Position numbers and translations under genes: made by a program
Part shown: piece by piece, positions 62,032-64,000 of the stretch
Position numbering within the stretch: the stretch's first letter is position 1
Layout of the letters: each line of letters opens with the position of its first letter
The notes under the pieces: generated by a model
Told to the model about the DNA's origin: nothing
The model's database searches: none
Seen by the model: only the letters and a program-made list of their open reading frames with translations
Assembly: GCA_022984795.1 (NCBI GenBank)
Contig: JALIHJ010000033.1
Span: 186,001 to 250,000, forward strand
Direction: 5' to 3'
Source of the DNA: Fabrea salina
Taxonomy: Eukaryota; Ciliophora; Heterotrichea; Heterotrichida; Fabreidae
Length of the DNA: 64,000 nt

Positions 62032-64000
62032 CTACAGAGTTTCTATAAATATTTGGGGGGGTTTTTCTTTTGGCTCTTGGTGTTCTGGTGGTTCTGATGA
62101 TTTCTCTAAAAGTGACAGAATGTAATCAATCTTTTTGCTGACTTGGCGAACTTCGTCCTTCAGTTTAGCAATCTCGTCTTCTTGACTTTCAAAGAAGTTG
62201 CCTGAGTGGTTCTCGGAGTACTTAGTGGAAGGCAACTTTTGGGGAAGACTTATAGGTTGAATCTTTTCCTTTTTAATCTTTTTTTGCCCAACGAGGTCCT
62301 TGAAGTCGCACTCCCTTCTGATTTCTACTTTGTCCAGAACTTCAATGGTGTCTTTAAGTGCCTTGGAGTTGCACTTGCGTCTTTTCTCAGCTATTTCCTT
62401 TATTTCTGAGGCTACGTAGGAGTAGTTGTCTAAAACACTGTTGAACAAACTCTTACTCATGCACAGCAGTTTGCACTTGCCCTCTGCCATTGTTGAGAAC
62501 TTCCTTGGTTGGTTCTTGAGGATTTCTATTTCCCCGAAGTAAGACCCCTTCACTATGCTTTTGAAAACAAAGTTGTAAATTCCAAACACGTAATTTACTC
62601 TGCCTTCAACCAAAAAGTACATAAACTCCGCTGAGTCTCCTTTTTCGTAAATCTTTTCGTTGTTGGAGAACTCTTGGTAAGACAGCAAAGGAAGGACGTA
62701 GCATACAAAATTCGGTTCGTGTTTGGCTAAAAAGGGAATTTCGTAAGCGGCTCCTCCATACATATTCATGCAAGTTTTGTACCTAAGTTTTTTAGGCATC
62801 ATTTTGACTATTCCTACCCTTTTGCTTTCCTCCATTTCGTCACCTACATTCTTCTTTTTCACAAACTTTTTCATTTGCTTCAAAACGTCTGCAGATACAT
62901 CAAACTCCTTGCAGAACCTTTCGATTTGAGTGACCTTTTCGTTAATTTTAGACTGTTTTGCATCAATTGACGATAGCACTGAAGTCAAGTTGCTTATTAA
63001 ATACGAATACACTACTATTCCAAAAAGCATCCACAGTATACAAATAATCATTTCTGAAGTGGTGTAAGCGTGGATGTCTCCAAACCCAACTGTAGTAAGG
63101 ATGGTGAACGCCCAGTAAAAGCCTGCCATGTAAAGAGTAAACTTGTCCGAGTCTTCGAACCCATGTCTGAAAACCCAAGTGTTGTAGTTAAGTCCGTCGA
63201 GTTTTGCCGTGTAGTACCACATGCAAGCTGTAAAGTGGGCCATCAGCAAAATGATGTAGGTTGCACTTACGATCCGAGTTATTCCGTCGTAAGTCCTAAC
63301 TAGCTCTATAAGTCTTTGCATTCTCCGGGAGCTGGACATGCTTTTCATTATGCCCAGTATCTTGGAAGCCCTAAACACCCTTGTGATCTTAGAAATCCTC
63401 AAAAACCTTATTAGGGCATTTGAACGCGCAGTTTGGCTCCCTACAAAGAACTGGAAAGGAAGTATAGCCAATATGTCTACCAAAAGCATGCCTTTTAAGT
63501 ATTTGGAAAAAATTCTCCTTCGGGACTGCACTAGGGCACCGTCTCTATCGTAGTAAGCGGTGTTCAAAGTAATTATTATGTCGCAAAAAAACAAAAAGTC
63601 AACAGTCAACTCCACAAAAAACAATGCACTCAAGGGCTGGACTTCTTCAAAAGCAACTACCCAAGGAGTAACTGTAAACACGTAAAGCAAAAGCATCATA
63701 ACCAATAAGTTCCAAGTACTCTTGAATTTCGAATTAGGGTGGAAAAGAGTTTTACTGTAGGTTGTTTGCTTAATAATAGGTTTTTCTAGAATTCTAGTTT
63801 TGGATTTAATCACGTGGTTGATGTTTTCTCGGTAGTTCTCAAACGCATCGAACAAATGAGACCCTGTTCCGAAGGTTTGTATTTCATCCCTGATTTTGTT
63901 CCAAAGTAAAACCCCTCTTAACTTAGCTCTTGCTTTTAAGAAGTAACTCTGGGCCTTTTTGCTCTGTATTGGGTGTGAAAGGGTGTACTTTTTTCTGCGC
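62032..64000 (-). CDS. cNMP-binding voltage-gated-type K+ channel (partial, runs off right edge)
   Basis: At least 656 residues, TAG stop; the frame continues open past 64000, so the N-terminus and start lie outside the window. Six transmembrane segments with a pore loop TILTTVGFGDIHA (the TTVGFGD selectivity filter, K+-selective). S4 is short of the usual arginine count but RFLRISKITRVFRASKIL carries several basic residues. A C-linker leads to a cyclic-nucleotide-binding fold: IYEKGDSAEFMYFLVEGRVNYVFG, KGSYFGEIEILKN, PRKFSTMAEGKC. EAG/HCN/CNG superfamily, K+-selective as in Paramecium and Stentor excitable membranes. Confidence 0.9.
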   Translation of the reverse strand, partial: RRKKYTLSHPIQSKKAQSYFLKARAKLRGVLLWNKIRDEIQTFGTGSHLFDAFENYRENINHVIKSKTRILEKPIIKQTTYSKTLFHPNSKFKSTWNLLVMMLLLYVFTVTPWVVAFEEVQPLSALFFVELTVDFLFFCDIIITLNTAYYDRDGALVQSRRRIFSKYLKGMLLVDILAILPFQFFVGSQTARSNALIRFLRISKITRVFRASKILGIMKSMSSSRRMQRLIELVRTYDGITRIVSATYIILLMAHFTACMWYYTAKLDGLNYNTWVFRHGFEDSDKFTLYMAGFYWAFTILTTVGFGDIHAYTTSEMIICILWMLFGIVVYSYLISNLTSVLSSIDAKQSKINEKVTQIERFCKEFDVSADVLKQMKKFVKKKNVGDEMEESKRVGIVKMMPKKLRYKTCMNMYGGAAYEIPFLAKHEPNFVCYVLPLLSYQEFSNNEKIYEKGDSAEFMYFLVEGRVNYVFGIYNFVFKSIVKGSYFGEIEILKNQPRKFSTMAEGKCKLLCMSKSLFNSVLDNYSYVASEIKEIAEKRRKCNSKALKDTIEVLDKVEIRRECDFKDLVGQKKIKKEKIQPISLPQKLPSTKYSENHSGNFFESQEDEIAKLKDEVRQVSKKIDYILSLLEKSSEPPEHQEPKEKPPQIFIETL

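Noticed and set aside
356-62032. reading UGA as tryptophan (Blepharisma code)
   Set aside because: Conserved Trp positions are TGG throughout and no conserved protein here is interrupted by in-frame TGA.

Overview
This window is gene-dense eukaryotic DNA. It is most likely macronuclear DNA of a heterotrich ciliate, and Stentor (or a very close relative) is the best fit. Three things in the sequence point there. First, the only introns needed to keep conserved proteins in frame are 15 nt long (two are 16 nt), with GT..AG ends and an A at intron position 10 in every 15-nt case. Second, the genes read with the standard code: tryptophan is TGG and no in-frame TGA interrupts the long conserved proteins, which argues against Blepharisma (UGA=Trp) and against UAA/UAG=Gln ciliates. 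Third, genes are packed 1-40 bp apart, and the proteins include IFT, BBS-like, cNMP-gated K+ channel and multi-membrane PAS (TmcB-like) families typical of ciliates. I count 44 complete protein genes with a readable stop (37 TAA, 7 TAG, no TGA), one doubtful ORF ending in TGA, two genes cut by the window edges, one probable pseudogene and one doubtful micro-ORF. I saw no tRNA, rRNA, transposon, telomere or CRISPR.

Layout. 0-12.6 kb: edge gene, TLDc (MEAK7-like), CCT-motif protein, APC2, C2/coiled-coil/GAR protein, B-type cyclin, PTAR1-like prenyltransferase alpha, a C/G homopolymer block that looks like an assembly scar, chaperonin-like BBS protein, PUF protein, NOC2 and a secreted coiled-coil protein. 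12.7-21 kb: a tandem pair of ~1,380-residue PAS membrane proteins sharing a 626-bp tract that differs at two bases, a clear gene-conversion signature. 21-30 kb: POL5/MYBBP1A, kinesin-14, PTPA, seryl-tRNA synthetase, a small basic protein, IFT22 and a B-box-like protein. 30.2-31.3 kb: a decaying patch with a SWIB-like ORF and a PCNA-like pseudogene. 31.3-41.9 kb: VPS9-domain Rab GEF, UGGT, several coiled-coil proteins, an archaeal-type phosphoglycerate mutase and a mitochondrial carrier. 41.9-48.7 kb: Rab, an unknown, eL38, PEX2, an NDUFA6-like protein, eS21, MMTAG2-like, Na+/H+ exchanger and kelch-like protein. 48.7-64 kb: GH31 alpha-glucosidase, TAF4-like, a multipass membrane protein, GSTZ1/MAAI, two tandem MFS transporters, AMPK-alpha/SNF1, USP47 and a cNMP-binding K+ channel running off the right edge.

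Most genes are housekeeping: cell cycle (APC2, cyclin), ribosome biogenesis (NOC2, POL5, eL38, eS21), translation (SerRS), ER folding and glycan processing (UGGT, GH31), peroxisome (PEX2), mitochondrion (carrier, NDUFA6-like), cilium (IFT22, BBS-like) and signalling (AMPK, PTPA, Rab, VPS9, K+ channel). The order shows no pathway clustering. The organising features are compactness, divergent gene pairs with 7-31 bp between start codons, and two tandem duplications. All functions are inferred by reading family motifs; no database search was run.
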